DNA of 64,000 nucleotides, from the NCBI RefSeq assembly GCF_004137355.1, contig NZ_SDVB01000238.1:124001-188000 (forward strand). Direction: 5' to 3'. Of the stretch, positions 38,119-49,000 are shown one piece after another. This DNA is from Ciceribacter ferrooxidans. Its GTDB lineage: Bacteria; Pseudomonadota; Alphaproteobacteria; Rhizobiales; Rhizobiaceae. Both the position numbers and the translations under genes were made by a program. Within the stretch, counting starts at the first letter, position 1. Every line of letters starts with the position of its first letter. Below the pieces are notes generated by a model. That model did not search any database. It saw nothing but the letters and a program-made list of their open reading frames with translations, and had not been told where the DNA came from.

Positions 38119-38910
38119 TCAGACCGGCTGACGCCGGCCCCAGGCGATGAAGGAGGGATTGGCGAAGTCGCTGTCGGTCGCCTGTCCGACCTTGCCGTAG
38201 CGGAGCGGCAGGCCGTCGAGGTCGAGCGTCATGCCGCCGGCCGCTCTCAGCACCGCGTCGCCCGCGGCGGTATCCCATTCCATCGTGCGGCCGAAGCGCG
38301 GATAGACGTCGGCGACGCCCTCCGCCAGCAGGCAGAACTTGAGGGACGATCCGACGGATGTCCGCGACGACACGCGCTGCCGGTCGAGGAACGTCTCGGT
38401 CTCCGGCGTGCTGTGCGAACGGCTGGCGACGGCAACCATCTCTTCGGCGACCGGGCGGGCGTGAATGGCCTTGCGGGCGGATATGGTGAAGTCCGGCGCG
38501 ATCAGGAGCTTTTCCGCACCCGCGGACGATCCGCTGTAGGCGACACCCCTGGCGGGGGCGTAGACGACGCCCGCGACCGGTGCGCCGTCGACGACGAGCG
38601 CGATGTTGACGGTGAAGTCCTCGCGGCGGTTGACGAATTCCTTCGTCCCGTCGAGCGGGTCGACGAGGATGAACGGCCTGCCCGCGACTTCGGGCACCTT
38701 GCCGGCGGCGGCGGATTCCTCGGCGACGACCGGGGTGTCCGGAAGAGCAGTGGCGAGAATTGCGAGAATGATCCGCTCGGCGCGCTCGTCGGCCTCGGTC
38801 ACGGGGGAGGCGTCGTCCTTCAGCCGGACGGTCGCACCCGCCTCGAAAACCTCCATGATCGCCCGCCCGGCACTGACCGCCGCTCTTTCGAAGGTGTCCA
38901 GTACTTGCAT
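38119..38910 (-). CDS. cysQ: 3'(2'),5'-bisphosphate nucleotidase CysQ
   Basis: Hydrolyses PAP (3'-phosphoadenosine 5'-phosphate), a by-product of sulfate assimilation, to AMP. The 263 residues show the lithium-sensitive phosphatase motifs: VVAEES (metal Glu), ILVDPLDGTKEFVNRREDFT and the second motif TMEWDTAAGDAVLRAAGG. The family also includes inositol monophosphatases, but the KEFVNR segment is CysQ-specific. Cys genes are not near; an independent transcription unit is likely. Confidence 0.93.
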   Translation of the reverse strand: MQVLDTFERAAVSAGRAIMEVFEAGATVRLKDDASPVTEADERAERIILAILATALPDTPVVAEESAAAGKVPEVAGRPFILVDPLDGTKEFVNRREDFTVNIALVVDGAPVAGVVYAPARGVAYSGSSAGAEKLLIAPDFTISARKAIHARPVAEEMVAVASRSHSTPETETFLDRQRVSSRTSVGSSLKFCLLAEGVADVYPRFGRTMEWDTAAGDAVLRAAGGMTLDLDGLPLRYGKVGQATDSDFANPSFIAWGRRQPV

Positions 38911-39357
38911 CCCGCGTCCTCCTTCATTGCCGCGCTCCGGGAAAGGCCGACCGTCAGAAAGCGGCTGGCCGTCACCGTTAAGCTATGGCAAGATTGATGA
39001 AAAGCCGACGGGTGTTTTCTGCCGCCGTTTTCACCGGCGACGGCGGTTCCGGACGTCGGCCGGGTGCCGCACACGGCCGTCGCCGCCGCCGCGGAAGGCC
39101 CGCATGGCGACAGGCCCTCCCCGGCAATTCGGTGGGATTCCCGGCATTGGCTATTTCCGAAGCAACTTACGTCGCTTTTTTGGGTGATTTGCCGCGGAAA
39201 TCGCCAAATCTGTGGGGGAAACCAACAAAATGTGCGTAAGGAAGCTTTTGCGCTTCACATTTTCACCGAAAACGCTATCAAATCCCGTCAACCGAAAAAA
39301 CCCGGAACGGGGAAACTAAAAAGGGACGCGTTGACGACCGCGTCTGGGGGATAACAT
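38911..39357. promoter_or_regulatory. Upstream control region of the liv operon
   Basis: 447 bases without a convincing gene, AT-rich from about 39170. It holds an imperfect dyad GGTGATTT-N7-AAATCGCC (39183-39205), a perfect inverted repeat AAAATGTG / CACATTTT with 21-base spacing (39227-39263) and a small stem GACGCG/CGCGTC (39325-39344) just before the livH ribosome binding site (GGGGG). These are likely operator or leader elements; the cognate regulator is unknown. Confidence 0.5.
39227..39263. promoter_or_regulatory. Inverted repeat upstream of livH
   Basis: Perfect 8-bp arms AAAATGTG (39227-39234) and CACATTTT (39256-39263), with a further AAGC/GCTT pairing inside. About 95 bases before livH. 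It could be an operator for an Lrp-like or other dimeric regulator. Confidence 0.45.
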
Positions 39358-40260
<903 letters not shown>

Positions 40261-40264
40261 TCCG

Positions 40265-41656
40265 ATGGCGAATACTGCAACCGTGCAAAACAACGCCCAG
40301 TCGGGTCGTCTCGCGAAGGCCTTCAAGGAAGGCATCTTCGCCGGCGTGCTCGCGCTCGGCATGTTCATCCTCTACATCGGCATCAAGACCGACCAGGACA
40401 TCTCCAACACGTTGATCTGGTATCCGCGCTGGGGCCTGCTCGCCATCTTCGTCGCGATTGCCGCAATCGGCCGCTTCCTGATGGTCGGCTTCCTCTCGCC
40501 CTGGCTTGCCGACCGCAAGTCGAGCCGGGCCCAGGTTCCGGTCCACGAGGTCGAGGCCAAGGCGAGCTTCTTCCACAAGCACTTCCTGAAGATCGCGCTG
40601 CTGGCCCTGGTTCTCTATCCGCCGGTCATCGTCGCCGTCTACGGTGTCCAGGGTTCGCTGAAGTTCGTCGACAACTTCGGCATCCAGATCCTCATCTACG
40701 TGATGCTTGCCTGGGGCCTCAACATCGTCGTGGGTCTCGCCGGTCTGCTCGACCTCGGCTATGTCGCCTTCTACGCGGTCGGTGCCTATTCCTACGCGCT
40801 GCTGTCGCAGCAGTTCGGGCTCTCCTTCTGGGTTCTGCTGCCGATCTCGGGCATCCTTGCCGCCTTCTGGGGCATCATGCTCGGCTTCCCGGTCCTCAGG
40901 CTGCGCGGCGACTACCTGGCGATCGTGACGCTCGCCTTCGGTGAGATCATCCGTCTGGTGCTGATCAACTGGACCGACGTCACCAAGGGTACCTTCGGCG
41001 TCTCCGGCATTCCGAAGGCGACGCTGTTCGGCATCAAGTTCGACGCCTCGCCCGACGGCTTCGCCAAGCTCTTCGGTCTGCCGATGTCCTCGGCCTACTA
41101 CAAGATCTTCCTCTTCTACCTGATCCTCGCGCTCTGCCTGCTGACGGCCTATGTGACCATCCGCCTGCGCCGCATGCCAATCGGTCGGGCCTGGGAAGCG
41201 TTGCGCGAAGACGAGACCGCCTGCCGTTCGCTCGGCATCAACACGGTGACGACGAAGCTGACGGCCTTTGCCATCGGTGCGATGTTCGGCGGCTTCGCCG
41301 GCTCCTTCTTCGCTGCCCGCCAGGGCTTCGTCTCTCCGGAATCCTTCGTGTTCCTGGAATCCGCCGTGATCCTCGCAATCGTCGTTCTCGGCGGCATGGG
41401 TTCGCTGACGGGCATCGCGGTCGCCGCGATCGTCATGGTCGGCGGAACCGAACTGCTGCGCGAAATGGAGTTCCTGAAGCAAATCTTCGGACCGGACTTC
41501 ACGCCGGAGCTCTATCGCATGCTGCTCTTCGGCCTTGCGATGATCATCGTTATGCTCTTCAAGCCCCGCGGCTTCGTGGGCTCGCGTGAACCCACCGCCT
41601 TCCTCAAGGAGCGCAAGGCGGTATCCGGAAGCTTTACCAAGGAAGGTCACGGCTGA
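40265..41656 (+). CDS. livM: Branched-chain amino-acid ABC transporter permease LivM
   Basis: Second permease subunit, 463 residues. The N-terminal 90 residues hold two extra membrane helices, common in proteobacterial LivM, before the conserved core ([37 protein letters not shown], and [13 protein letters not shown]). Starts 4 bases after livH. Its stop overlaps the livG ATG. Confidence 0.95.
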   Translation: MANTATVQNNAQSGRLAKAFKEGIFAGVLALGMFILYIGIKTDQDISNTLIWYPRWGLLAIFVAIAAIGRFLMVGFLSPWLADRKSSRAQVPVHEVEAKASFFHKHFLKIALLALVLYPPVIVAVYGVQGSLKFVDNFGIQILIYVMLAWGLNIVVGLAGLLDLGYVAFYAVGAYSYALLSQQFGLSFWVLLPISGILAAFWGIMLGFPVLRLRGDYLAIVTLAFGEIIRLVLINWTDVTKGTFGVSGIPKATLFGIKFDASPDGFAKLFGLPMSSAYYKIFLFYLILALCLLTAYVTIRLRRMPIGRAWEALREDETACRSLGINTVTTKLTAFAIGAMFGGFAGSFFAARQGFVSPESFVFLESAVILAIVVLGGMGSLTGIAVAAIVMVGGTELLREMEFLKQIFGPDFTPELYRMLLFGLAMIIVMLFKPRGFVGSREPTAFLKERKAVSGSFTKEGHG

Positions 41657-42531
41657 TGACCTCCGGAACCGAACACATGACGAATGACAACATCCTGAAG
41701 GTGGAACATCTGTCGATGAAATTCGGCGGACTGATGGCCATCAACGACCTCTCCTTCGACGTGCGGCGGGGCGACATCACCGCCCTCATCGGACCGAACG
41801 GCGCCGGCAAGACGACCGTGTTCAACTGCATCACCGGCTTCTACAAGCCGACGATGGGGATGCTCACGCTCACCCAGCGCTCGGGCAAGCAGTACCTGCT
41901 CGAGCGCCTGCCGGACTTCGAGATCACCAAGCAGGCCAAGGTGGCGCGTACCTTCCAGAACATCCGCCTCTTCTCGGGGCTGACGGTTCTCGAAAACCTG
42001 CTGGTCGCGCAGCACAACGCCCTGATGCGTGCGTCGGGTTACACCGTTCTCGGCCTGCTCGGCCTGCCGGCCTACAAGCGGGCGGCCAAGGAGTCGGTCG
42101 AGAAGGCGGCGCACTGGCTCGAAAAGGCCGATCTCGTCGATCGCGCCGACGATCCGGCGGGCGATCTGCCCTACGGTGCCCAGCGGCGTCTCGAGATCGC
42201 GCGTGCCATGTGCACCGAGCCGGAACTCCTCTGCCTCGACGAGCCCGCAGCCGGCCTCAATCCGCGTGAATCGGCGGCGCTCAACACCCTTCTTCACAGC
42301 ATCCGGGGCGATACCGGGACGTCGATCCTGCTGATCGAGCACGACATGTCGGTGGTCATGGAGATTTCCGACCACATCGTGGTGCTCGAATACGGTCAGA
42401 AGATCTCGGACGGCACGCCGGATCACGTGAAGAACGACCCGAAGGTCATCGCGGCCTATCTGGGTGTCGAGGATGAAGAGTTGGATGAAGCGATTTCTGA
42501 GGTCGAAGCCGTATCGGGAGGGCAGAACTGA
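41656..42531 (+). CDS. livG: Branched-chain amino-acid ABC transporter ATPase LivG
   Basis: ABC ATPase, 291 residues. Walker A GPNGAGKTT (near residue 50), signature LPYGAQRRLEIARAM and Walker B LLCLDEPAAG are present; the H-loop is LIEHDMSVV. ATG 41656 shares its first base with the livM stop (TGATG); ATG 41677 is a possible internal start. The C-terminus has an acidic extension of about 20 residues. Confidence 0.95.
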   Translation: MTSGTEHMTNDNILKVEHLSMKFGGLMAINDLSFDVRRGDITALIGPNGAGKTTVFNCITGFYKPTMGMLTLTQRSGKQYLLERLPDFEITKQAKVARTFQNIRLFSGLTVLENLLVAQHNALMRASGYTVLGLLGLPAYKRAAKESVEKAAHWLEKADLVDRADDPAGDLPYGAQRRLEIARAMCTEPELLCLDEPAAGLNPRESAALNTLLHSIRGDTGTSILLIEHDMSVVMEISDHIVVLEYGQKISDGTPDHVKNDPKVIAAYLGVEDEELDEAISEVEAVSGGQN

Positions 42532-43259
42532 TGTCCACTGAACCGCTTCTCAAGGTAAAAGACGTCGAGACCTATTACGGCAACATCCGTGCGCTCGGCG
42601 GGGTGAACGTCGAGGTTCATCAGGGTGAAATCGTGTCGCTGATCGGCGCCAACGGCGCCGGCAAGTCAACGCTGATGATGACGATCTGCGGCAGCCCGCA
42701 GGCCCGTTCCGGTCAGGTCGTCTTCGACGGCACGGACATCACGCGGATGCCGACGCACCTGATCGCGCGTCGCCGCATCGCCCAGTCGCCGGAAGGTCGC
42801 CGCATCTTCCCGCGCATGACGGTCTTCGAAAACCTGCAGATGGGCGCGGGGCTCGACAACCTCAAGTATTTCAACGAGGACGTCGAGAAGATCTTCACCC
42901 TCTTCCCGCGCCTCAAGGAACGCCAGCACCAGCGTGGCGGCACGCTTTCGGGCGGCGAGCAGCAGATGCTCTCCATCGGCCGCGCCCTGATGGCGCGCCC
43001 GAAGCTCCTCCTCCTCGACGAACCCTCGCTCGGCCTCGCTCCGCTGATCGTCAAGGGGATCTTCGAGGCGATCAAGAAGCTCAACAAGGAGGAGGGGCTT
43101 ACCGTCTTCCTCGTCGAGCAGAATGCCTTCGCGGCTCTCAAGCTGTCCGACCGCGCCTATGTGATGGTCAACGGCCTCGTCACCATGAGTGGCACCGGCA
43201 AGGAACTCCTCGCGGACCCGCAGGTTCGCGCGGCCTACCTTGAAGGCGGCCATCACTGA
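42531..43259 (+). CDS. livF: Branched-chain amino-acid ABC transporter ATPase LivF
   Basis: Second ABC ATPase, 242 residues. Walker A GANGAGKST, signature TLSGGEQQMLSIGRAL and Walker B LLLLDEPSLGLAP are intact. Its ATG overlaps the livG stop by one base. LivF forms a heterodimer with LivG to power the permeases. Confidence 0.95.
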   Translation: MSTEPLLKVKDVETYYGNIRALGGVNVEVHQGEIVSLIGANGAGKSTLMMTICGSPQARSGQVVFDGTDITRMPTHLIARRRIAQSPEGRRIFPRMTVFENLQMGAGLDNLKYFNEDVEKIFTLFPRLKERQHQRGGTLSGGEQQMLSIGRALMARPKLLLLDEPSLGLAPLIVKGIFEAIKKLNKEEGLTVFLVEQNAFAALKLSDRAYVMVNGLVTMSGTGKELLADPQVRAAYLEGGHH

Positions 43260-43280
43260 TCGGGTTAGGGGGAATTTGAC

Positions 43281-43634
43281 ATGCAAGGATTGTTTTTCGA
43301 GACCGACACCGGCGTCCGCTACGTCCTGCGGTTCCTGGTGCTGCTGCTCGGTTTCTGGACCGCGTGGCGGACGGGCAAGGCCGTCGCCGAAGGCTGGCAG
43401 CACTATCCGACGGTGATCGTCTATACGCTTTTGCTCGGCGTCGTGATGCGCTTTCTGCATTACGCGCTCTTTCAGGGGCCGTTCATCAGCCCCTTCTATT
43501 ATGTGATCGACGTTGCTCTGCTGCTGGTCTTTGCGACGGCCGGATACCGGGTTCGACGGACCCGTCAGATGGTTGATAACTATTACTGGCTTTATGAGAA
43601 GACCTCGGCCTTCTCGTGGAAGAAGAAAGATTGA
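43281..43634 (+). CDS. Small membrane protein of the liv operon (DUF6867-like)
   Basis: 117 residues with three hydrophobic segments (about 14-32, 43-62 and 73-90). The conserved-looking segments are LRFLVLLLGFWTAWRTGKAV and VVMRFLHYALFQGPFISPFY. Proteins of this kind follow livF in many rhizobia; the DUF name is from memory. An accessory role in the transporter is likely from its position but unproven. It ends just before a TTGACA-type promoter and a dyad that precede the binding-protein gene. Confidence 0.72.
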   Translation: MQGLFFETDTGVRYVLRFLVLLLGFWTAWRTGKAVAEGWQHYPTVIVYTLLLGVVMRFLHYALFQGPFISPFYYVIDVALLLVFATAGYRVRRTRQMVDNYYWLYEKTSAFSWKKKD

Positions 43635-43670
43635 CAGCCACGTTTTTCTTGTCACAGATTGCGACAAGAA
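43631..43670 (+). promoter_or_regulatory. Candidate promoter with overlapping dyad before the binding-protein gene
   Basis: TTGACA (43631-43636), 17 bases, ACAGAT (43654-43659). The -10 element lies in the loop of a perfect 8-bp dyad TTCTTGTC-N9-GACAAGAA (43646-43670). This could give the binding-protein gene a separate, regulated promoter, or form a stabilising stem in the operon transcript. Confidence 0.5.
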
Positions 43671-43775
43671 GGGGTTGGCTCTCATACAGAGTGGAACAGA
43701 TTTCCGGCGCAGTGATGGTGGGTATTGCGTACGGTTTCAGAAACCTAACCTGCCTAAAAAATTGGGAGTAACAAT

Positions 43776-44891
43776 ATGAAGAAGCTTCTTCTTTCTGCTG
43801 TTGCGCTGACGGCCATGGTGGCCTACGGCGGCAGCGCCTGGGCCGAGGTGCTCGTCGGCGTCGGCGGTCCGCTGACTGGTCCGAACGCCGCTTTCGGTGC
43901 TCAGCTCCAGAAGGGTGCTGAACAGGCTGCAGCCGACATCAACGCTGCCGGCGGCATCAACGGCGAGCAGATCAAGATCGTTCTCGGCGACGACGTCTCC
44001 GACGCCAAGCAGGGCGTTTCGGTTGCCAACAAGTTCGTTGCTGACGGCGTGAAGTTCGTTATCGGTCACTTCAACTCCGGCGTTTCGATCCCGGCTTCGG
44101 AAGTCTACGCCGAAAACGGCATCCTGCAGATCACCCCGGCATCCACCAACCCGCAGTATACCGAACGGGGCATGTGGAACACTTTCCGCGTCTGCGGTCG
44201 TGACGACCAGCAGGGCGAGGTAGCCGGTGCTTACATCGCCGACAAGTTCAAGGACACCAAGGTCGCCGTCGTTCACGACAAGACCCCGTATGGCCAGGGC
44301 CTCGCCGATGAAACCAAGAAGGCGATGAACGCTGCCGGCGTCACCGAAGTCCTGTACGAAGGCATCACGCCCGGCGACAAGGACTACTCGGCTCTGATCG
44401 CGAAGATGAAGGAAGCCGGCGTCGGCCTCGTCTACTTCGGCGGTCTGCACACCGAAGCCGGCCTCATCATGCGCCAGATGGCCGACCAGGGCCTGAAGGC
44501 GACCCTGATGTCGGGCGACGGCATCACCTCGAACGAACTGGCCTCGATCGCCGGCGACGCCGTCAACGGCACGCTGATGACCTTCCCGCCGGATCCGCGC
44601 AAGAACGCCGCCGCTGCCGACGCCGTCAAGAAGTTCCGCGACGCCGGCTTCGAACCGGAAGCCTACACCCTCTACTCCTACGCTGCTCTGCAGGTGATCG
44701 CCGAAGCCGCCAAGAAGGCCGGCACGAACGATTCCGAAGCGGTTGCCGCCGCGCTGAAGGAAAAGGGTCCGTACGCCACCGTTATCGGCGAACTCGGCTG
44801 GAACGAGAAGGGCGACATCACGCGTCCGGACTACGTCATGTACACCTGGAAGAAGGGCGAGGACGGCAAGTACTCGTACTTCCAGGACTAA
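43776..44891 (+). CDS. livJ: Branched-chain amino-acid ABC transporter substrate-binding protein
   Basis: 371-residue periplasmic binding protein with signal peptide ([19 protein letters not shown]). The mature protein begins [20 protein letters not shown] and has [20 protein letters not shown] and [19 protein letters not shown], the ligand-binding lobes of the Leu/Ile/Val family. It lies 141 bases after the small membrane protein, so it may have its own promoter. Codon use is strongly biased, suggesting high expression. The symbol livJ versus livK is arbitrary. Confidence 0.92.
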   Translation: MKKLLLSAVALTAMVAYGGSAWAEVLVGVGGPLTGPNAAFGAQLQKGAEQAAADINAAGGINGEQIKIVLGDDVSDAKQGVSVANKFVADGVKFVIGHFNSGVSIPASEVYAENGILQITPASTNPQYTERGMWNTFRVCGRDDQQGEVAGAYIADKFKDTKVAVVHDKTPYGQGLADETKKAMNAAGVTEVLYEGITPGDKDYSALIAKMKEAGVGLVYFGGLHTEAGLIMRQMADQGLKATLMSGDGITSNELASIAGDAVNGTLMTFPPDPRKNAAAADAVKKFRDAGFEPEAYTLYSYAALQVIAEAAKKAGTNDSEAVAAALKEKGPYATVIGELGWNEKGDITRPDYVMYTWKKGEDGKYSYFQD

Positions 44892-44915
44892 TTCGATCCA
44901 TCACGGGATTGACGG

Positions 44916-44943
44916 AAAGCCCGGCCTCGTGCCGGGCTTTCTG
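44916..44943 (+). terminator. Terminator of the liv operon
   Basis: Perfect 10-bp stem AAAGCCCGGC / GCCGGGCTTT with a 5-base loop, ending in TTT. It lies 24 bases after the stop of the binding-protein gene. Confidence 0.75.
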
Positions 44944-44958
44944 CGTTATCGGGGAGCG

Positions 44959-44986
44959 AATAGGGAATAGGGAATAGGGAATAGGG
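44959..44986. repeat. Tandem heptamer (AATAGGG)x4
   Basis: Four perfect head-to-tail copies of AATAGGG, downstream of the liv terminator. Part of a short microsatellite-like interval. Confidence 0.9.
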
Positions 44987-45033
44987 GGTGTGTTCTCGGG
45001 GCAATTGACACGGGAGCGAGCCTTAATCTCACC

Positions 45034-45089
45034 TACTCGCCACTCGCCACTCGCCACTCGCCACTCGCTACTCGCTACTCGCTACTCGC
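45034..45089. repeat. Tandem heptamer (YACTCGC)x8
   Basis: Eight head-to-tail copies of a 7-mer: one TACTCGC, four CACTCGC, then three TACTCGC. It ends two bases before the stop codon of the response regulator gene. Such heptamers occur in rhizobial intergenic DNA and can change length by slippage. Confidence 0.92.
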
Positions 45090-45091
45090 CC

Positions 45092-46012
45092 TTACGCCTC
45101 ATGCAGCACGTTCGCGGCCTTGACGGCGGCGGAAGCGCGGTTCTCGACGCCGAGCTTCACGTAGATCTGCTCCAGGTGCTTGTTGACGGTGCGGGCGGAG
45201 AGGCCGAGGATTTCGCCGATGTCGCGGTTGGATTTGCCCTTGGCGATCCATGCGAGAACCTCGGATTCGCGCGCGGTGAGGGCGAAGGACCGGCGTAGGG
45301 CCTCGTCGCTGTTCTTGGCGCCGGCCGTCAGGCGGAAAAGGTATTCGTCGGCTCCGATCGCGCCGAGAAACGCAAAGTGCAGCAAGGCATCGCCGGATGG
45401 CGGATACGAAAAGGTGGCCTCCCCGCCCTGTCCCTGCTTGCCGCGTGTCGCCATCCAGCCGGCGACGACGGGTGCCATGAGATCGGCGCCGTCGTCGCGG
45501 CCGGTCGCCTCGCTGATCAGCCGCGAAGCCTGTGGCGTCGACCAGCGCACACCGCCGTCGGCCCGGAAGGCGACGAGATGGCGGCCGGTGGCGTCGAGCG
45601 CCACGCGGGCGCTGCGGGCGGAGCGGGCATTGGCGAGATGCACGCGGATGCGGGCGCGAAGCTCGTCGATGTTGATCGGCTTCGTCAGGTAGTCGACGCC
45701 GCCCGAGTCCAGGGCGTGCACGACATGCTCCGTTTCGGTGAGGCCGGTCATGAAGATCACCGGCACCGGCGCGACGGCCGCGTCGGCCTTCAGCCTGCGG
45801 CAGGTCTCGAAACCGTCCATGGTCGGCATCACTGCATCGAGGAGGATCAGGTCGGGGCTGATGCGCCCGACGATCGACAGCGCCGCCTGCCCCGAGGTCG
45901 CGATCAGCACCGAGAAGCCGGATTGCTCCAGCGCTTCTGTGAGGAAACCGAGCGCCTCCGGGCTGTCGTCGACGAGCAGCACGATGTCGCGGGGTTGGAG
46001 CGCGTCAGCCAC
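45092..46012 (-). CDS. LuxR-type response regulator
   Basis: 306 residues from GTG 46012. A receiver domain (acidic pair DD15-16, phospho-acceptor Asp59 in DLILLDAVMPTMDGFE, Lys in YLTKPINIDEL) is followed by a middle domain of about 100 residues and a C-terminal LuxR HTH (LTARESEVLAWIAKGKSNRD, then IGEILGLSARTVNKHLEQ). It overlaps the downstream end of the hybrid kinase gene by 8 bases, so the kinase is its cognate partner. The locus lies directly beside the urea-transport operon. The middle domain has no recognised fold and could bind a ligand. Confidence 0.92.
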   Translation of the reverse strand: MADALQPRDIVLLVDDSPEALGFLTEALEQSGFSVLIATSGQAALSIVGRISPDLILLDAVMPTMDGFETCRRLKADAAVAPVPVIFMTGLTETEHVVHALDSGGVDYLTKPINIDELRARIRVHLANARSARSARVALDATGRHLVAFRADGGVRWSTPQASRLISEATGRDDGADLMAPVVAGWMATRGKQGQGGEATFSYPPSGDALLHFAFLGAIGADEYLFRLTAGAKNSDEALRRSFALTARESEVLAWIAKGKSNRDIGEILGLSARTVNKHLEQIYVKLGVENRASAAVKAANVLHEA

Positions 46013-49000
46013 GGGTTTCGACCCTTTCCGTCTCGTAGGTCTTCAGGAGAGCGAGATAGCCCGGAATGTCGAAGGACTGCACATGGACGCGCAGCGCCTC
46101 GGTGAAGGCGAGATGGTCCGGGTCCGCGCCGATCTCGCCGAGCTTTGCCTCTATGCCGCGGATATAGCCGATCTCTCCGAGCCGAACGAGTTCATCAATG
46201 TGACCGGCGGCAGGGGGCTTCGGCCTTTCCGGCGCACCGGTCTTTCGCGTCGTAACCTGCTCGTCGGCATAGGTCCAGTCGAGGCCGAGATACTTCGCGA
46301 GCTTGTCGCGCAGCCGGCGCACGTCGACCGGCTTTGCGATCGTGTCATTGTGGGCATCGCTGCCGCCGTTCGATACCGAGCCGTCGCCGATATTGGCGGA
46401 GAGCATCAGGATGGGGGCGGTCTGACCTGCCTCCCGCAACCGCTCCACGAGCTGCCAGCCGTTCATGCCGGGCATGGAAATGTCGACGAGAAAGAGGTCG
46501 GCCTTGACCCCCTCGATCAGGGTCAGGCATTCCGGCCCGCCGGCGGCAGTCAGCACCACGAAGTCGAGCGGCGCCAGCACCTCGCGCATCAAGTCGCGGT
46601 GGTCCTCGTTGTCGTCGACGACGACGATGGTCCGGCGCGGTCCGGTATAGGAGACGATCTTCCGCTCGGGCGCCGGCGCGGTGTTCGGCCGGTCGACGGC
46701 CGAAAGCATCAGTCGCACGCGGAAGGTCGATCCTTTGTCGCGCTCGCTCAAGACGCCGATCTCACCGCCGAGCGTATTGGTGAGCAGCTTGGTGATCGTC
46801 AGGCCGAGGCCGAGGCCGGGGAGGGGGCGGACATTGTCGGCCTCGCCGCGCTGGAAAGGCTCGAAGATCCGCGTGAGTTCCTTCTCGGCGATGCCTCGCC
46901 CGGTATCGGAAACCGTGAAGGTCGCGACCTGGCTGCGGTAGTCGACCTTGAAGCTGACGCTGCCGCGGTCGGTGAACTTGATCGCGTTCGAGAGCAGGTT
47001 GACGAGGATCTGGCGCAGCCGCTTCTCGTCGGTGCGGACATATTGCGGCAGGCCGCGGGCGCGCTCGTGGACGAAGACGAGCCCCTTGGCCTCCGCCTGC
47101 GGGCGGAACATGTCGGTGATCTGGTCGAGGAAGTCCTGGATGTCGAGTTCGTTGGAATAGACCTGCAGGCGGCCGGCCTCGATCTTGGAGATGTCGAGGA
47201 GACCGTCGATGAGGCCGGAGAGGTGATCGGCGGAACGGCGGATGACTCGAATAGCGGATTGCCGCTTCGGCGGGATCGTCTCGTCGCGCTCGAGGATCTG
47301 CGCGTAGCCGAGCACCGCGTTGAGCGGCGTGCGCAATTCGTGGGAGAGGCCGACGACATAGCGGCTCTTGGCGCGGTTGGCGGCTTCCGCCGTCTCCTTC
47401 GCCGTCTGCAGGGCGGCGTCGGTCTTCCGGTGGGCGGCGATCTCCTTCAGGAGCAGCGTGTTCTGGCGGGAGGATTCCTCCTCTGCGACAACCCGGCTGT
47501 CATGGGCGAGCACGTAGAACCAGCTGGCGACGCCGGCAATCACCGAGAAGACGAAGAAGACGATCAGCGCAGTGCGGTCGACCACCGCCGCGGTCTGCGG
47601 GGAGGCGGCGCCGACCTGGTGGGCGATGAGCGTCAGGATGGCGCCGATGCCGGTGATCGCCACGATGGCTGTGAGGGTGTAGCGGCCGAGTCGGGTCGAC
47701 AACCTGGTGATGATGCTTTCCGGCAGGAAGGAACGGGCGACGACCGCCGTCTGCGCGTCGAGCCGTGCGTGCGGCTTGCACATATCGTGGCAACGGCTGT
47801 CGAGCGAACAGCAGAGCGAGCAGATGGGCGCGGCGTAGGCCGGGCACCACGCCATGTCCTCGGGCTCGAAGGGGTGCTCGCAGATGGAACAGCTGATCGC
47901 GGTGAGGTTTTTCCAGCTCTGCCGCGGCTTGCGGGCGAGATAGTACCGGCCGCTCGTCGCCCAAGCGATCAGCGGGGCGATCACGAAGGCGACGAGCGTC
48001 ACATAGGTGGCGAGCGAGGCCATCAGTGGACCGAACAGCCCGAAATGCGCGGCAAGCGCGAGGCCGCCGGAGGCGACGAGGGTGCCGAGTCCGACCGGGT
48101 TGACGTCGTAGAGATGGGCGCGTTTGAACTCGATGCCGGGGGGCGCGAGCCCGAGCGGCTTGTTGACGAAGAGATCGGCGGAGACGGTGCAGAGCCAGGA
48201 CATCGCGACGATCGAGAAGATGCCGAGCGTTTCTTCCAGCAGCCGGTAGATGCCGAGTTCCATCAGCAAGAGCGCGATCGCCACGTTGAAGACGAGCCAG
48301 ACGACCCGGCCGGGATGGCTGTGGGTGAGGCGGGAGAAGAAGTTCGACCAGGCGAGCGACCCGGCATAGGCGTTCATCACGTTGATCTTCAGCTGCGAGA
48401 CCACCACGAAGCCGGCCATCAGCAGCAGGGCCGCCGTATGGTTCGGGATCATGTAGCCGAAGGCAGTCACGTACATGCGCGCGGGATCGGCGGCTTCGCC
48501 GACGGGGACGCCGGTCGAGAGCGTCAGCACGGCGAGGAAGGAGCCCGCCAGCAGTTTCGGCACGCCGAGCACGACCCAGCCGGCACCGGCGAGGAAGACG
48601 GCGATGCGGTGATGGAGCCTCTGCCCGCCCTCCGGCGGCAGGAAGCGAAGGAAGTCGACCTGTTCGCCGATCTGCGGCATCAGCGCGAGGATGACGGCGG
48701 AGGCCGCACCGAAATCCACGAGGTCGAAGGCGGCGTTCTCTCCCATGGCCGCGGCCGGATGGCCGATGCCGGCAAAGGCCCGCCAGAGGTCGATCGTCTC
48801 CCAGTCCATGACGGCGATGAAGGCGAAGGGCAGGACGTTGAGCACGATCCAGAAAGGCTGCGTGACCAGCTGGAATTTCGAGATCAACCGCACGCCGTAG
48901 GTAACGAGTGGAATGACGACTGCGGCCGAGACGATGTAGCCGATCCACGGCGGCACACCGAAGGCGAGGTCGAGCGCTCCGGTCATGATCGACGCCTCGA

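Noticed and set aside
45034-45089. Possible CRISPR array
   Set aside because: The unit is 7 bases with no spacers; it is a tandem microsatellite, and no cas genes are present.
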